Source: Aquibacillus albus
GTDB lineage: Bacteria > Bacillota > Bacilli > Bacillales > Amphibacillaceae
DNA length: 64,000 nt
Direction of reading: 5' to 3'
Assembly (NCBI RefSeq): GCF_016908325.1
Contig: NZ_JAFBDR010000008.1
Location: forward strand, 107,887-171,886
Below, piece by piece: positions 53,107 through 60,569 of the stretch (the stretch's first letter is position 1; each line of letters begins with the position of its first letter). The notes below the pieces were generated by a model. The model had not been told where the DNA came from. It saw only the letters and a program-made list of their open reading frames with translations, and ran no database searches. The translations under genes and the position numbers were made by a program.

Positions 53107-53976
53107 TCACAACGCCCGCTTCCTATCCAAATAATCAGTTAATAAATCAACCGTACTTGACTGATCATCAGTAGCACCAGGCAGTTTACGAGAAGGCTGT
53201 TGGTTTGGACTTTTATGCCAATCCGGGATGACTTCTTGTTTCACGTGCATAGGCTTCTGGTGCAGTGTTCGTTGTTTTTGCTTAAAAGCTTTCATGTCTG
53301 CTTCAACATCCGCTAGGCTAGTTAACCCTTTGTCCTTCCATGTTTGCAAAATAGCTTTCACATAGTTCCACTTAATGTGATTCCGCTCTAACGCTTGTTT
53401 CATTGCTTCAAGTATTAATGCTTCATTAAGGTTCTCCACCCAACTGGTTATTTCTTTTTTTACGTACGGCGTTATTTTCCCAAAGTTTTCTTCATAAAAG
53501 CTGGCAACAACATTGTTTGTTGTTTTTATAATATCGTCTTTTTTTGTTTCAACATTTTCTTGTTTAGTTAATGGGGCAGGTTTGTGGTTCATCCTGTCGT
53601 CCATATTGCTGTTCACTTTATCGTTGGCTTTGTGTTTACTAATGTTGTTCTCTTGTATTTCATTGCTTATGTAGTGACTATTGGGCTCCGTAGTGAAGGT
53701 CAAACTAATCATTTGATAGATAGCGGATTGGTTACCACCACGAGACTGGAAGTGGATATAGCCTTTCTCTCTCAATTCCTCCCGCGCTCGTTTAAAGGTA
53801 CTATCCTTTAATTGTGCTTTTACAGCAAGTACATTGGCTGCAACGGTGAATTCCTTTCTCCAGCCAGCTTTGTTATTAATTTGCATTAAGGCATGCCACA
53901 ACAGGACGGCAGCATTTGATAGCGGATTAAATTCCAGGTGATTATAAAACGCATTGATTTCTTTTATGTAGTTCAT
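53107..53976 (-). CDS. DnaD-like replication protein (cassette copy 2, intact)
   Basis: 289 residues. The N-terminal winged helix (about 1-95; NNKAGWRKEFTVAANVL, RAREELREKGYIHFQ) is followed by a variable polar linker and a C-terminal DnaD/DnaB_2 domain (about 165-235; VASFYEENFGKITPYVKKE, YVKAILQTWKDKG). This plan is that of replication-initiation helpers of phages, plasmids and Firmicute chromosomes, which help load the helicase. Here it follows comK and xre genes in one operon. It could be the replication part of a former mobile element. Confidence 0.82.
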   Translation of the reverse strand: MNYIKEINAFYNHLEFNPLSNAAVLLWHALMQINNKAGWRKEFTVAANVLAVKAQLKDSTFKRAREELREKGYIHFQSRGGNQSAIYQMISLTFTTEPNSHYISNEIQENNISKHKANDKVNSNMDDRMNHKPAPLTKQENVETKKDDIIKTTNNVVASFYEENFGKITPYVKKEITSWVENLNEALILEAMKQALERNHIKWNYVKAILQTWKDKGLTSLADVEADMKAFKQKQRTLHQKPMHVKQEVIPDWHKSPNQQPSRKLPGATDDQSSTVDLLTDYLDRKRAL

Positions 53977-54030
53977 GAGATTTTTTCCTTTCGATGGGGT
54001 TTTGGGATTAGATTTTTGTACGAAGTTTGA

Positions 54031-54528
54031 TTAAAGACTGAGTTGCTGGTGCTGCTGAGAAGCTATTTGAAGAATACAAATGGCTGTACGTTGTCGTTGT
54101 TTTTCCAACTGGTAATAGGATTCACGCATGGGAATTTGTTGTTCATTTTTAAAGGTAATAATAGACTTGTGTATGGCATGACCTAAGGCGAGATGGTGCG
54201 GATGTATCGACTTGATGTGGTGGTAGAAGAGCCAGCTGCAATCAAATTGACTTGGAGACTGGGTAGGAAAGGTGTAAATGTTTTGAACAGGATCAATTGG
54301 AATTGGCACTTTCTGTCTTAAGTTCGTTTGATACATGACAGCGGATCGCCTTCCTTCATAGGACGAGTAAGCTTCTAAGCAAGCTTGTTTGATAAGTTGA
54401 AAAGGGGTTTTCTTGATGAAAAGCTGCCGGTTGCGTTCGTATACGATGGTGTCGTATTCGATCTGAGCAGCGGAGGTTAGTGCCATGGTGTTTTGGTTGA
54501 TAGAGTAGTTTGATAGAATCATTGTCAT
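54031..54528 (-). CDS. comK: ComK-like competence regulator (cassette copy 2)
   Basis: 165 residues, similar throughout to the copy at 46891: TMALTSAAQIEYDTIV, YSSYEGRRSAVMYQT, KVPIPIDPVQNIYTFPTQSP, FDCSWLFYHHIKSIHP and YYQLEKQRQRTA. The S-S-Y-x-G-R core and Cys-x-Trp are kept. Shorter than B. subtilis ComK at the C-terminus. AAAAGGAGTC stands before the ATG. It is followed 54 bp later by the DnaD-like gene and preceded by an XRE gene. Confidence 0.75.
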   Translation of the reverse strand: MTMILSNYSINQNTMALTSAAQIEYDTIVYERNRQLFIKKTPFQLIKQACLEAYSSYEGRRSAVMYQTNLRQKVPIPIDPVQNIYTFPTQSPSQFDCSWLFYHHIKSIHPHHLALGHAIHKSIITFKNEQQIPMRESYYQLEKQRQRTAICILQIASQQHQQLSL

Positions 54529-54644
54529 TGTGAGGACTCCTTTTTGGTGGGATTGGTATCAGTAGAGTGGGTGAATCGAATATTTAAGTACATGCGGAGA
54601 GCGAATGATGTGGTGAAGTAGCCATAAGACAACATTCGTTATGA

Positions 54645-54923
54645 CTACTCTTCATCATCAAATTCAGCTTCATAGGGTCCTAGATTTTCACAAATTTCTT
54701 GAATGATCGGATCCACTTTAAACCCAAATTTACGATGAAGTTTTATGAGTGTTGTAAACGATGGGTGATTTTGGCCGAGCTCAAGTTTACTAAGTTTTTT
54801 GTCACTCAATTTAATTTCTTCAGCAAACTCTACTTGTGACTGGCCTCTACTTGATCTTAAATGCTTCAAATTCTTCCCAAACATTTTACCTATATGTTCT
54901 TTTCTATCCAATGCTGACCCCAC
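54645..54923 (-). CDS. XRE-family transcriptional regulator (cassette copy 2)
   Basis: 92 residues. The HTH domain (about 14-70; SQVEFAEEIKLSDKKLSKLE, FTTLIKLHRKFGFKVDPI) and an acidic end are in the same place as the regulator at 47536, but the two proteins are far apart in sequence. The likely repressor of its comK-dnaD neighbours. AAAGGTGGGG precedes the ATG. Confidence 0.87.
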   Translation of the reverse strand: MGSALDRKEHIGKMFGKNLKHLRSSRGQSQVEFAEEIKLSDKKLSKLELGQNHPSFTTLIKLHRKFGFKVDPIIQEICENLGPYEAEFDDEE

Positions 54924-55123
54924 CTTTTTTAGCTATTATCTAGTTGGATGGGAAAAATTCACACAACCTATAGGTAGAATTATGGGAATAAATGGAAAAT
55001 AGTAATAAAAAATTTATGGAGGAAGGATGTTTGAGTTCAGGAGGGTGGCACCATAAAAAAAGACATAGGGTCAGCTGATACCTAATTTGTTTAAAGAACA
55101 AAAACCTAGTAGGGGGGGCGAGC

Positions 55124-55276
55124 ATGGAAGAAACGGACAGCTATAGATATCGCCCCTGGTACTGCTGCAGGTATTGCCAATACGACAGTGAAAGTATTTC
55201 AATCAGAAATTCCGATCCCAAGGGTTCGCATAAGAGGAAGGAAGTTGAGAGAAAATCCGTGATCGGTTGCGCATAA
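55124..55276 (+). CDS. Possible 50-residue Cys-rich peptide ending in a repeat
   Basis: ATG at 55124 after a G-rich site gives MEETDSYRYRPWYCCRYCQY, and its C-terminal part runs into the 42-bp array. The Cys/Tyr cluster is unusual, but another frame across the same bases reads equally well, so coding is uncertain. Confidence 0.2.
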   Translation: MEETDSYRYRPWYCCRYCQYDSESISIRNSDPKGSHKRKEVERKSVIGCA

Positions 55277-55440
55277 ACCGGAGAAAATTGAGAGAAAATC
55301 CCGAGACAGTGCGCATAAGCCGGGGAAAGTGAAAGTAAATCCAGATTCGGTACGCATAACCGGTGGAAAGATGAGAGTAAATTCTGGGATTGTGCGCATA
55401 ACGCTTCAAAGTTGAAAGAAAAACATCGAATGGTGCTCAC
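55224..55440 (+). repeat. 42-bp repeat family, array 5
   Basis: Five to six diverged units (GTGCGCATAA, GAAAGTTGAGAGAAAATCC and variants), plus orientation, upstream of the second S-layer gene. Confidence 0.82.
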
Positions 55441-55460
55441 ATCTGGATATCTGGCTGGGA

Positions 55461-55497
55461 CGTGGGACCTGTCCCCGTGTCCCACGAGGCATTTTTT
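55461..55497 (+). terminator. GC-rich hairpin upstream of the second S-layer gene
   Basis: CGTGGGAC, loop CTGTCCCCGT, GTCCCACG (8-bp perfect stem), then GAGGCATTTTTT. It may stop transcripts entering from the left, although the T-run is 6 bp away from the stem. Confidence 0.45.
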
Positions 55498-55592
55498 GGT
55501 GAATTTTACCGAAATTTGTATGTATTTCCTTTCGATTTTAAACTATATAGAGTATCCTAATAGTAGATAAAGGAATAGGAGGATAACGCTAT

Positions 55593-58529
55593 ATGGGGAA
55601 TAAGAAAACAGTTGGGAAACTTGTTGCATCCTCGGTTGCAGCTACATCCGTATTGGCAGCTGTATCGCCAGCTTCGATCGACGCAGCGGAAGTCGAGGAT
55701 TTTACGGATGTAAAGCTCGGGGGTTCACACTATGATTCTATTAAAGCACTAACAGAACAAGGGGTTATCAGTGGGCATACATCAACAGAATATGGTGTAT
55801 ACGCAGGGATGGAACGGGTACACAGTGCTGTTATGTTTGCTCGTGCCCTTGATTTGGAAGTGCCATCTGACACGGATGCAGTACTAGATACATATGAGGA
55901 TGTAGATAGTGATCATGAATATGCGGAGGAGATTGCTGCGGTTACAGATGCAGGAATTTTCCGAGGAAGTGGTGGCTATTTTGGTCCATCCAATACGCTA
56001 ACAAGAGAGCAAATGGCAACAACAATCGTGAAGGCGTTTAAATTAGAGGATGATGGATACGAATCTATCGTTCATCTAGATAATGTCAGTCCATCACATA
56101 GAAGTGGAGTGAAAATCCTTGCACGGTATGGCATTACGAATCAATTAGATGATTTTCGTCCAAAGGAATTGGTGAAGCGTGGCCAGTTTGCTACTTTTGT
56201 TTATAGGGTACAGCAGATATTGGAAGAACAAAATTCGGGAGAACCTTCCATTGAAAAGGTTGAAGCCAATAATCTTAAACAAATTGAGATTACCTTACAG
56301 GGTGACATTGATATAGAAGCTGCTAAAAACAGTCGTCATTATGAACTTGAGAATGAAAACGGAAAAGAGCTTGATTTCACGATAGCATTTGAAAGTGATG
56401 AAGATGTACAAGCAGCCTCCAATTCAAAGAAACTACTGTTAACGATTGATGATTTGGATGTACCAGAAAATCAGGATGTTCTTACATTAACGATTGATGA
56501 GGAAGTAGCAGGGGAAGAAGTCAAGGAGGAAATTGAATTCTTTGATACGGTTGTCCCTGAAGTAACGAATACAGAAGTGATTGGTAGTAGTACTGTTAAA
56601 ATATCCTTCAGTGAGCCACTTGCTGTTAAAGAATCAGACGGCGATTGGGTCCATTTATTTACTGGAGAAACGTTAGAAGAGTTATTTGAAATAGAACAAG
56701 ATGGAGATGACCTTTTTGTAAGGTCAGTGAATTTTAACAAAAATAATACAGAAGCAATTGTTGAATTTTACTCCAGCTTTGATGAAGGATATCTAGATTT
56801 AACAATCGATCCAGGATTAGAGGATTATGCAGGGTTAAGGTTAAAGGATACAGAATATAGCCTTCGCGTTATTTCGGATGAAGATGCACCAGAGGTAGTT
56901 GGATATAAGAACGCAACGCCAAATAGTGTGACGTTGGTTTTTGATGAAGAGATCCTTTTAACTTCATCTGCTGATTATGATCATTTCTACCATACGAATA
57001 GTAGTAACACGGTTGACGAAGAAGCAAATACAACTACTGGTTATGGTGCAGAAGTTGATGGAAAGGAACTGACTTTATATTTTAAAGATTCAACATTGCC
57101 TAGTGGAACAGCATATATATTTATTGACGGAAAATCATTACTAGATCACTGGGATAATGTGAAAGCCTCTCAAACTCGACTAGAGGTTTCGATCGAAGAA
57201 GATGAAACCAAACCAGAAGTAGAAAATGTGGAGTCCGTGGCAGAAGATGAGATTGAAATAACCTTTTCCGAAGAAATTGATGAAGATTCTGTCGACGAAG
57301 CTAATTTTAGCATTGTAAATAGTCAGGGGCAGGACATAAGAGTAGACGATATCGTTGTTGATGGAGATCTAATTAGCGTCACATTTAGAGACAAAGTGAC
57401 TGGCAGACATATGATTGAATTGGAAGGAGTAGAAGATTTATCTGGTAATGAGATGAGTCCTGCTAATTATGAATTTAATGTTGAAGACTCCACGCCAATT
57501 AAGACAGACGAAGTAAGTGCAAAAATTTACGATAATAACGACGATTTTTGGCTAGCAGTGGTTCACTTCCCAGAACCGATGGCCACCTCAGGCAAGTATG
57601 CGATCAATGATTTAGATAATTATCAAATCAATGGAAAAATATTATCTGACTTAGAAGATGTAGACATAGATGTAACGGATAATCAAACGACGGTTGAGCT
57701 TCAAATCCCTAAGCATCAAGAGGATGATTTTTCCATTAGTGAAAACGATGATATCACGATTGCTCGTATTGCGGATGAATCAGGTAATGCCATCAGTGCC
57801 TACAGCTTTGATGTGAATTTGGATAAGCAAGGATTTGTAGAAATTGATAGAATTGAAGTTACTGAAGTAGATACACTAGAAATCTATTTTGATGATCAAG
57901 TTGCCTTGGATATTGATGATTTCTCTTTTGAAAATGATAATGTAACGATTGATCCAGCTGGCGTTTCCGTATCAAGTGAAGATGGTAGATCAGTGGTGAC
58001 TATCCAATTGTCAGAAGAGATCGCTTATGATCTTAGTGACTTTGAAGTTATTGTTAATCGAAACAATACAGAAAACCGCTATGGAGAGAAAATAAAGTAC
58101 TACTCCCCTGGCGAAGTAACGCTATTGGATAAGATTGCCCCAGAGGTATTATTTGATGGTGACGGTGACCCAGAAGTTGAATTAGAAGAGAGTAACAATC
58201 GAATTAACCTCACATTCACGGAATCACTAGCAGCTATCGGTACAGATAGTGATGAAATTAATTCCTTATTGGCCTCTCTCGATTTAGTGATAGAAGATGA
58301 AGATGGAGAGGAATTAACACCAGGGACGGAATACTCATTAGCCACAAAATCGTGGGATGATAGTGTACTAGAGATTACGTTTAAAGGTGCGTATGAGGAT
58401 TACAAAGGAACACTGGATATTGCTATTGAAGATCCATCCTATATCATGGATGCAGAAAAAATTGAGGGATCCGGTGCGAACCTCGTAGAAGAAGTAGATG
58501 GAATTTCAGTAAATGTTGATTTTGAATGA
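55593..58529 (+). CDS. S-layer protein with SLH domains (second, diverged copy)
   Basis: 978 residues. A signal peptide (about 1-31, VSPASIDA), then three SLH domains. The first is degenerate: GHTSTEYGVYAGMERVHSA replaces the GYPDGTYKPG..LTRA pattern. The second (LTREQMATTIV) and third (VKRGQFATFVY) are better. The acidic beta-rich remainder aligns with the main S-layer protein (EFFDTVVPEVTN, FYHTNSSNTVDEE, PSGTAYIFI). AGGAGGATAA gives a strong ribosome site. Probably an alternative or silent S-layer gene. Confidence 0.9.
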   Translation: MGNKKTVGKLVASSVAATSVLAAVSPASIDAAEVEDFTDVKLGGSHYDSIKALTEQGVISGHTSTEYGVYAGMERVHSAVMFARALDLEVPSDTDAVLDTYEDVDSDHEYAEEIAAVTDAGIFRGSGGYFGPSNTLTREQMATTIVKAFKLEDDGYESIVHLDNVSPSHRSGVKILARYGITNQLDDFRPKELVKRGQFATFVYRVQQILEEQNSGEPSIEKVEANNLKQIEITLQGDIDIEAAKNSRHYELENENGKELDFTIAFESDEDVQAASNSKKLLLTIDDLDVPENQDVLTLTIDEEVAGEEVKEEIEFFDTVVPEVTNTEVIGSSTVKISFSEPLAVKESDGDWVHLFTGETLEELFEIEQDGDDLFVRSVNFNKNNTEAIVEFYSSFDEGYLDLTIDPGLEDYAGLRLKDTEYSLRVISDEDAPEVVGYKNATPNSVTLVFDEEILLTSSADYDHFYHTNSSNTVDEEANTTTGYGAEVDGKELTLYFKDSTLPSGTAYIFIDGKSLLDHWDNVKASQTRLEVSIEEDETKPEVENVESVAEDEIEITFSEEIDEDSVDEANFSIVNSQGQDIRVDDIVVDGDLISVTFRDKVTGRHMIELEGVEDLSGNEMSPANYEFNVEDSTPIKTDEVSAKIYDNNDDFWLAVVHFPEPMATSGKYAINDLDNYQINGKILSDLEDVDIDVTDNQTTVELQIPKHQEDDFSISENDDITIARIADESGNAISAYSFDVNLDKQGFVEIDRIEVTEVDTLEIYFDDQVALDIDDFSFENDNVTIDPAGVSVSSEDGRSVVTIQLSEEIAYDLSDFEVIVNRNNTENRYGEKIKYYSPGEVTLLDKIAPEVLFDGDGDPEVELEESNNRINLTFTESLAAIGTDSDEINSLLASLDLVIEDEDGEELTPGTEYSLATKSWDDSVLEITFKGAYEDYKGTLDIAIEDPSYIMDAEKIEGSGANLVEEVDGISVNVDFE

Positions 58530-58537
58530 TAAGTGGG

Positions 58538-58566
58538 GAGCTGGCCTTGGGGCTGGCTCTTTGTTT
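58538..58566 (+). terminator. Terminator of the second S-layer gene
   Basis: GAGCTGGCC, loop TTGG, GGCTGGCTC (two G-U pairs), then TTTGTTT. It begins 8 bases after the stop. Confidence 0.85.
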
Positions 58567-58591
58567 CATTTAATAGAAAGTATTAAGGACC

Positions 58592-58803
58592 CGGTTGTGA
58601 AATGGAGTGAGAGTAAATCTGGGGTTTGTGCGCATAAATCGATTGTAAGTGATAGTAAATCATGATTCTGTGCGCAAAAACAGGCGAAAGATGAGAGTAA
58701 ATCTTGGTGCTGTGCGCATAAACGGTGGAAAGATGATAGAAAACCCCGTGAAGTTGCACATAAACGAAGGGAAGTTGAGAGAAACTCCGGGATTGGTGCA
58801 CAT
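58592..58803 (+). repeat. 42-bp repeat family, array 6
   Basis: Five units (GTGCGCATAAA, AAAGATGAGAGTAAATC and variants), plus orientation, directly downstream of the second S-layer gene. With array 5 it brackets that gene. Confidence 0.82.
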
Positions 58804-58883
58804 ATACGAGTAGAACCTGGTTGTTATTCCTGGATACAAGAATGTATGTTCTTTTTTATTTATCGTTTTCTCTTAGAAAGTAG

Positions 58884-58889
58884 TATAAT
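58884..58889 (+). promoter_or_regulatory. -10 box of toxin locus A
   Basis: GTAGTATAATAGA: TATAAT, with the same surrounding bases as before toxin B (60003-60008). The -35 is not obvious in either. Confidence 0.5.
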
Positions 58890-58923
58890 AGAGGAGTAAC
58901 TACATTGTATGGTGGGCGGTTGG

Positions 58924-58949
58924 CCATCTCTCTTGCAGAAGGGAGGTGG
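58924..58949 (+). promoter_or_regulatory. Hairpin hiding the toxin A ribosome site
   Basis: CCATCTCTC (58924-58932) can pair with GGGAGGTGG (58941-58949), which is the Shine-Dalgarno of the toxin. The same pairing occurs at toxin B with a better stem. SD sequestration is a usual control of type I toxin messages. Confidence 0.6.
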
Positions 58950-58954
58950 TAGAA

Positions 58955-59062
58955 ATGACGACATATGAAGCATTAAGCTTAGTAGCTCAATTCTGTATAA
59001 CGTTATTAGCAGCATTGACACTTGTTGTAACTATTGTCGTCTTTCTAAACAGAAAGAAGTAA
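58955..59062 (+). CDS. Hol_Tox-type small toxin, locus A (type I toxin)
   Basis: 35 residues: MTTYEALSLVAQFCITLLAA and then LTLVVTIVVFLNRKK. It has one membrane helix (about 8-30) and a basic end. The TYEALSL start is the signature of the putative holin-like toxins of Bacilli, which damage the membrane when not repressed by an antisense RNA. GGGAGGTGG precedes the ATG. The stop codon lies in the stem of a bidirectional terminator, and an antisense promoter follows. Confidence 0.85.
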   Translation: MTTYEALSLVAQFCITLLAALTLVVTIVVFLNRKK

Positions 59063-59094
59063 CCGCCCTAGACCAAGGATAATGGTTACTTCTT
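59054..59094. terminator. Bidirectional terminator shared by toxin A and its antisense RNA
   Basis: AAGAAGTAACC (59054-59064) pairs perfectly with GGTTACTTCTT (59084-59094). The toxin stop codon is inside the left arm. On the minus strand TTCTTTCTG follows the hairpin. Confidence 0.65.
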
Positions 59095-59181
59095 CTGTTT
59101 ATACTTATAAAACTTTGGTCAGCCGCTCTTCATGCGGCATGTAGTTACTTTACCGGATGGTACCAGCCACTCGGTATTCTT
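59060..59181 (-). ncRNA. Predicted antisense antitoxin RNA, locus A
   Basis: From the minus-strand promoter TTGACT-17-TATAAT (59216-59188) a transcript starting near 59181 would run left to the bidirectional terminator. It would be complementary to the 3' end of the toxin message (about 120 nt). It contains hairpins at 59152-59175 and CCGC/GCGG near 59123-59136. Presence inferred from promoter and terminator only. Confidence 0.6.
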
Positions 59182-59187
59182 TATTAT

Positions 59188-59216
59188 ATTATAAATGTGA
59201 TTATATATGCAGTCAA
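59188..59216 (-). promoter_or_regulatory. Antisense promoter, locus A
   Basis: Minus strand: TTGACT (59216-59211), a 17-bp spacer, TATAAT (59193-59188), a near-consensus sigma-A promoter. The same layout occurs at 59785-59813 and 60312-60340. Confidence 0.75.
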
Positions 59217-59229
59217 ATCAAGAAGGAAT

Positions 59230-59245
59230 GGTCACAGTGACGTCC
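59230..59245 (+). repeat. GTCACAGTGAC element, copy 7 (junction)
   Basis: GGTCACAGTGACGTCC, cut directly by CTAATTGAATCAAAC, which belongs to the middle of the Rpn gene (61061). The element marks a rearrangement breakpoint. Confidence 0.85.
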
Positions 59246-59716
59246 TAATTGAATCAAACAACCCTTTTGCAATAGCAGTGTTGGCAGCAAAATATGCGAA
59301 CGAATCCAAAGAAGATGAAGAAAAAAGATATCGCTTCAAACGAAAACTTTTTCGATTAATTTTGCAAAAGAGTAGTTATCCTCCAGTAGAACGCCGCATT
59401 TATATAGCTACACTCATTTACTTCATTGATTATTTACTTCAGATTCCGTTAGAATTAACCAAAAAATTAAGGGGGGGTAAAAGAAATGGTGTACATGGAT
59501 CGTGAAAATTTGCCAAAATCTTTGGCAGAGTGGGAGAAGATATTTAAAGACGAGGGAAGAGAAGAAGGAAAGGCAGAAAATGACAGAGCAGTTGCTCGTA
59601 GGATGCTAAATGATGGTATGTCATTAGAATTAGTTGCAAAATATGTAACGTTATCTAGAAAACCACCCTACGCCGTCCAAAGCAAAAGGGTGGTTCCCAT
59701 AAAAAATAAACTTTGA
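59244..59716 (+). pseudogene. Truncated Rpn-family nuclease gene
   Basis: A copy of the second half of the intact gene at 60570, joined to the GTCACAGTGAC element. It reads LIESNNPFAIAVLAAKYANE and continues to LTKKLR, where a deletion of about 20 bp shifts the frame. It resumes as MVYMDRENLPKSLAEWEKIF and ends with a different tail. The N-terminal nuclease core is missing. Confidence 0.82.
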
Positions 59717-59744
59717 CAACCATCACCCTGACGGTAGGGGTTGC

Positions 59745-59775
59745 AGAGAGAAGTGAACATTCGCTTCTCTCTTTA
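59745..59775 (+). terminator. Terminator after the Rpn fragment
   Basis: AGAGAGAAG, a 10-base loop, CTTCTCTCT and TT. It precedes an orphan antisense-type promoter. Confidence 0.7.
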
Positions 59776-59784
59776 AATTATTAT

Positions 59785-59813
59785 ATTATAATCGTACTTA
59801 CTTATGCAGTCAA
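59785..59813 (-). promoter_or_regulatory. Orphan antisense-type promoter
   Basis: Minus strand: TTGACT (59813-59808), 17-bp spacer, TATAAT (59790-59785). It is the same as the toxin antisense promoters, but no toxin frame remains to its left, only the Rpn fragment. Relic of another toxin locus. Confidence 0.6.
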
Positions 59814-59822
59814 CAAATAGCC

Positions 59823-59857
59823 GGTCACAGTAACACCCCGGAATTTTTCGAACAAAT
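59823..59857 (+). repeat. GTCACAGTGAC element, copy 8
   Basis: GGTCACAGTAACACCCCGGA followed by ATTTTTCGAACAAAT; it lies 10 bp beyond the orphan promoter. Confidence 0.82.
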
Positions 59858-60002
59858 GTGCCTAGATATTGCAACCGAATTGTAGAAAATAAAGTAATTT
59901 ATCTTGAGTGGATAAGTATGATGTGGCAATAAGTAAGGGTTTTTTAATTGGCAAATGGCAATTTAAGTAAGTTGAAATGTGCTTGTTTATTATATTTAGT
60001 AG

Positions 60003-60008
60003 TATAAT
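60003..60008 (+). promoter_or_regulatory. -10 box of toxin locus B
   Basis: GTAGTATAATAGATTGG: TATAAT, conserved with locus A. The leader contains CCATCTCCC (60044-60052), which pairs with the ribosome site GGGAGGTGG (60060-60068). Confidence 0.5.
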
Positions 60009-60072
60009 AGATTGGTAACTACATAAAGCGGATGGGCGGTTGACCATCTCCCGTAAGAAGGGAGGTGGAAAA

Positions 60073-60177
60073 ATGACGATATATGAAGCAATCAGTGTTG
60101 CATTAACATCAAGTTTGGTTCTTCTTAATGGGCTTGCAGTTGTTGTTCAAATCGTCAAAGAAATAAGAAAAAAGTAA
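60073..60177 (+). CDS. Hol_Tox-type small toxin, locus B
   Basis: 34 residues: MTIYEAISVALTSSLVLLNG and LAVVVQIVKEIRKK. The same opening Y-E-A and single helix as toxin A, but only partly similar beyond that, so the two loci have diverged enough to have separate antitoxins. It has the same leader hairpin and ribosome site. The stop codon is inside the AAAAGTAACC/GGTTACTTTT hairpin (60170-60217). Confidence 0.8.
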   Translation: MTIYEAISVALTSSLVLLNGLAVVVQIVKEIRKK

Positions 60178-60179
60178 CC

Positions 60180-60305
60180 GTCCAGCGCCCCGACAAAGGT
60201 TAGGAAAGGTTACTTTTCTCTAAGTAATATACTTAACTTTGGTCAGCCGCTCTTCATGCGGCATGTAGTTGCATTGACCGAGTATTAGTCCTACTCGGTC
60301 TTCTT
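60180..60305 (-). ncRNA. Predicted antisense antitoxin RNA, locus B
   Basis: Minus-strand promoter TTGACT (60340-60335), 17 bp, TATAAT (60317-60312). The transcript would start near 60305 and run to the hairpin over the toxin end at 60170-60217. Inferred by analogy with locus A. Confidence 0.6.
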
Positions 60306-60356
60306 TAATATATTATAATTGGACTTATATATGCAGTCAAATTTCGGGAAATGCTT

Positions 60357-60391
60357 GGTCACAGTGACGTCCCGGGATTTGTCGAATATGA
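60357..60391 (+). repeat. GTCACAGTGAC element, copy 9
   Basis: GGTCACAGTGACGTCCCGGG followed by ATTTGTCGAATATG. It lies 16 bp beyond the antisense promoter of locus B, the same arrangement as after locus A and the orphan promoter. Confidence 0.87.
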
Positions 60392-60569
60392 CAAACAAAA
60401 TGCGATTGTAAAAGTAATAGCAGAGAATGAAACAAACTCAAATGATACAGGGTATGTACTTGTTAGGAGTTAGGGATTTTATTTATTGTTCCTCTCTTGT
60501 TTAAATAACGAACAAGTGTTCCGTTTTTATGCTATAATAGAGATATTAAAATAAGGATGTGATAAAATA

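Larger units (their letters stand above)
54924..55592. other. Region upstream of the second S-layer gene
   Basis: Contains a possible small frame (55124), 42-bp array 5, a GC-rich hairpin (55461) and the S-layer ribosome site. A promoter is not clear: the AT-rich TTTCGATTTTAAACTATATA (about 55530-55549) is the most likely area. Confidence 0.5.
60178..60569. other. Antitoxin region of locus B and Rpn upstream region
   Basis: Holds the toxin 3' hairpin, the GACCGAGTA/TACTCGGTC hairpin (60276-60300), the antisense promoter (60312-60340) and GTCACAGTGAC copy 9. Near 60532 there is GCTATAATAG, a possible -10 for the Rpn gene. Confidence 0.6.
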
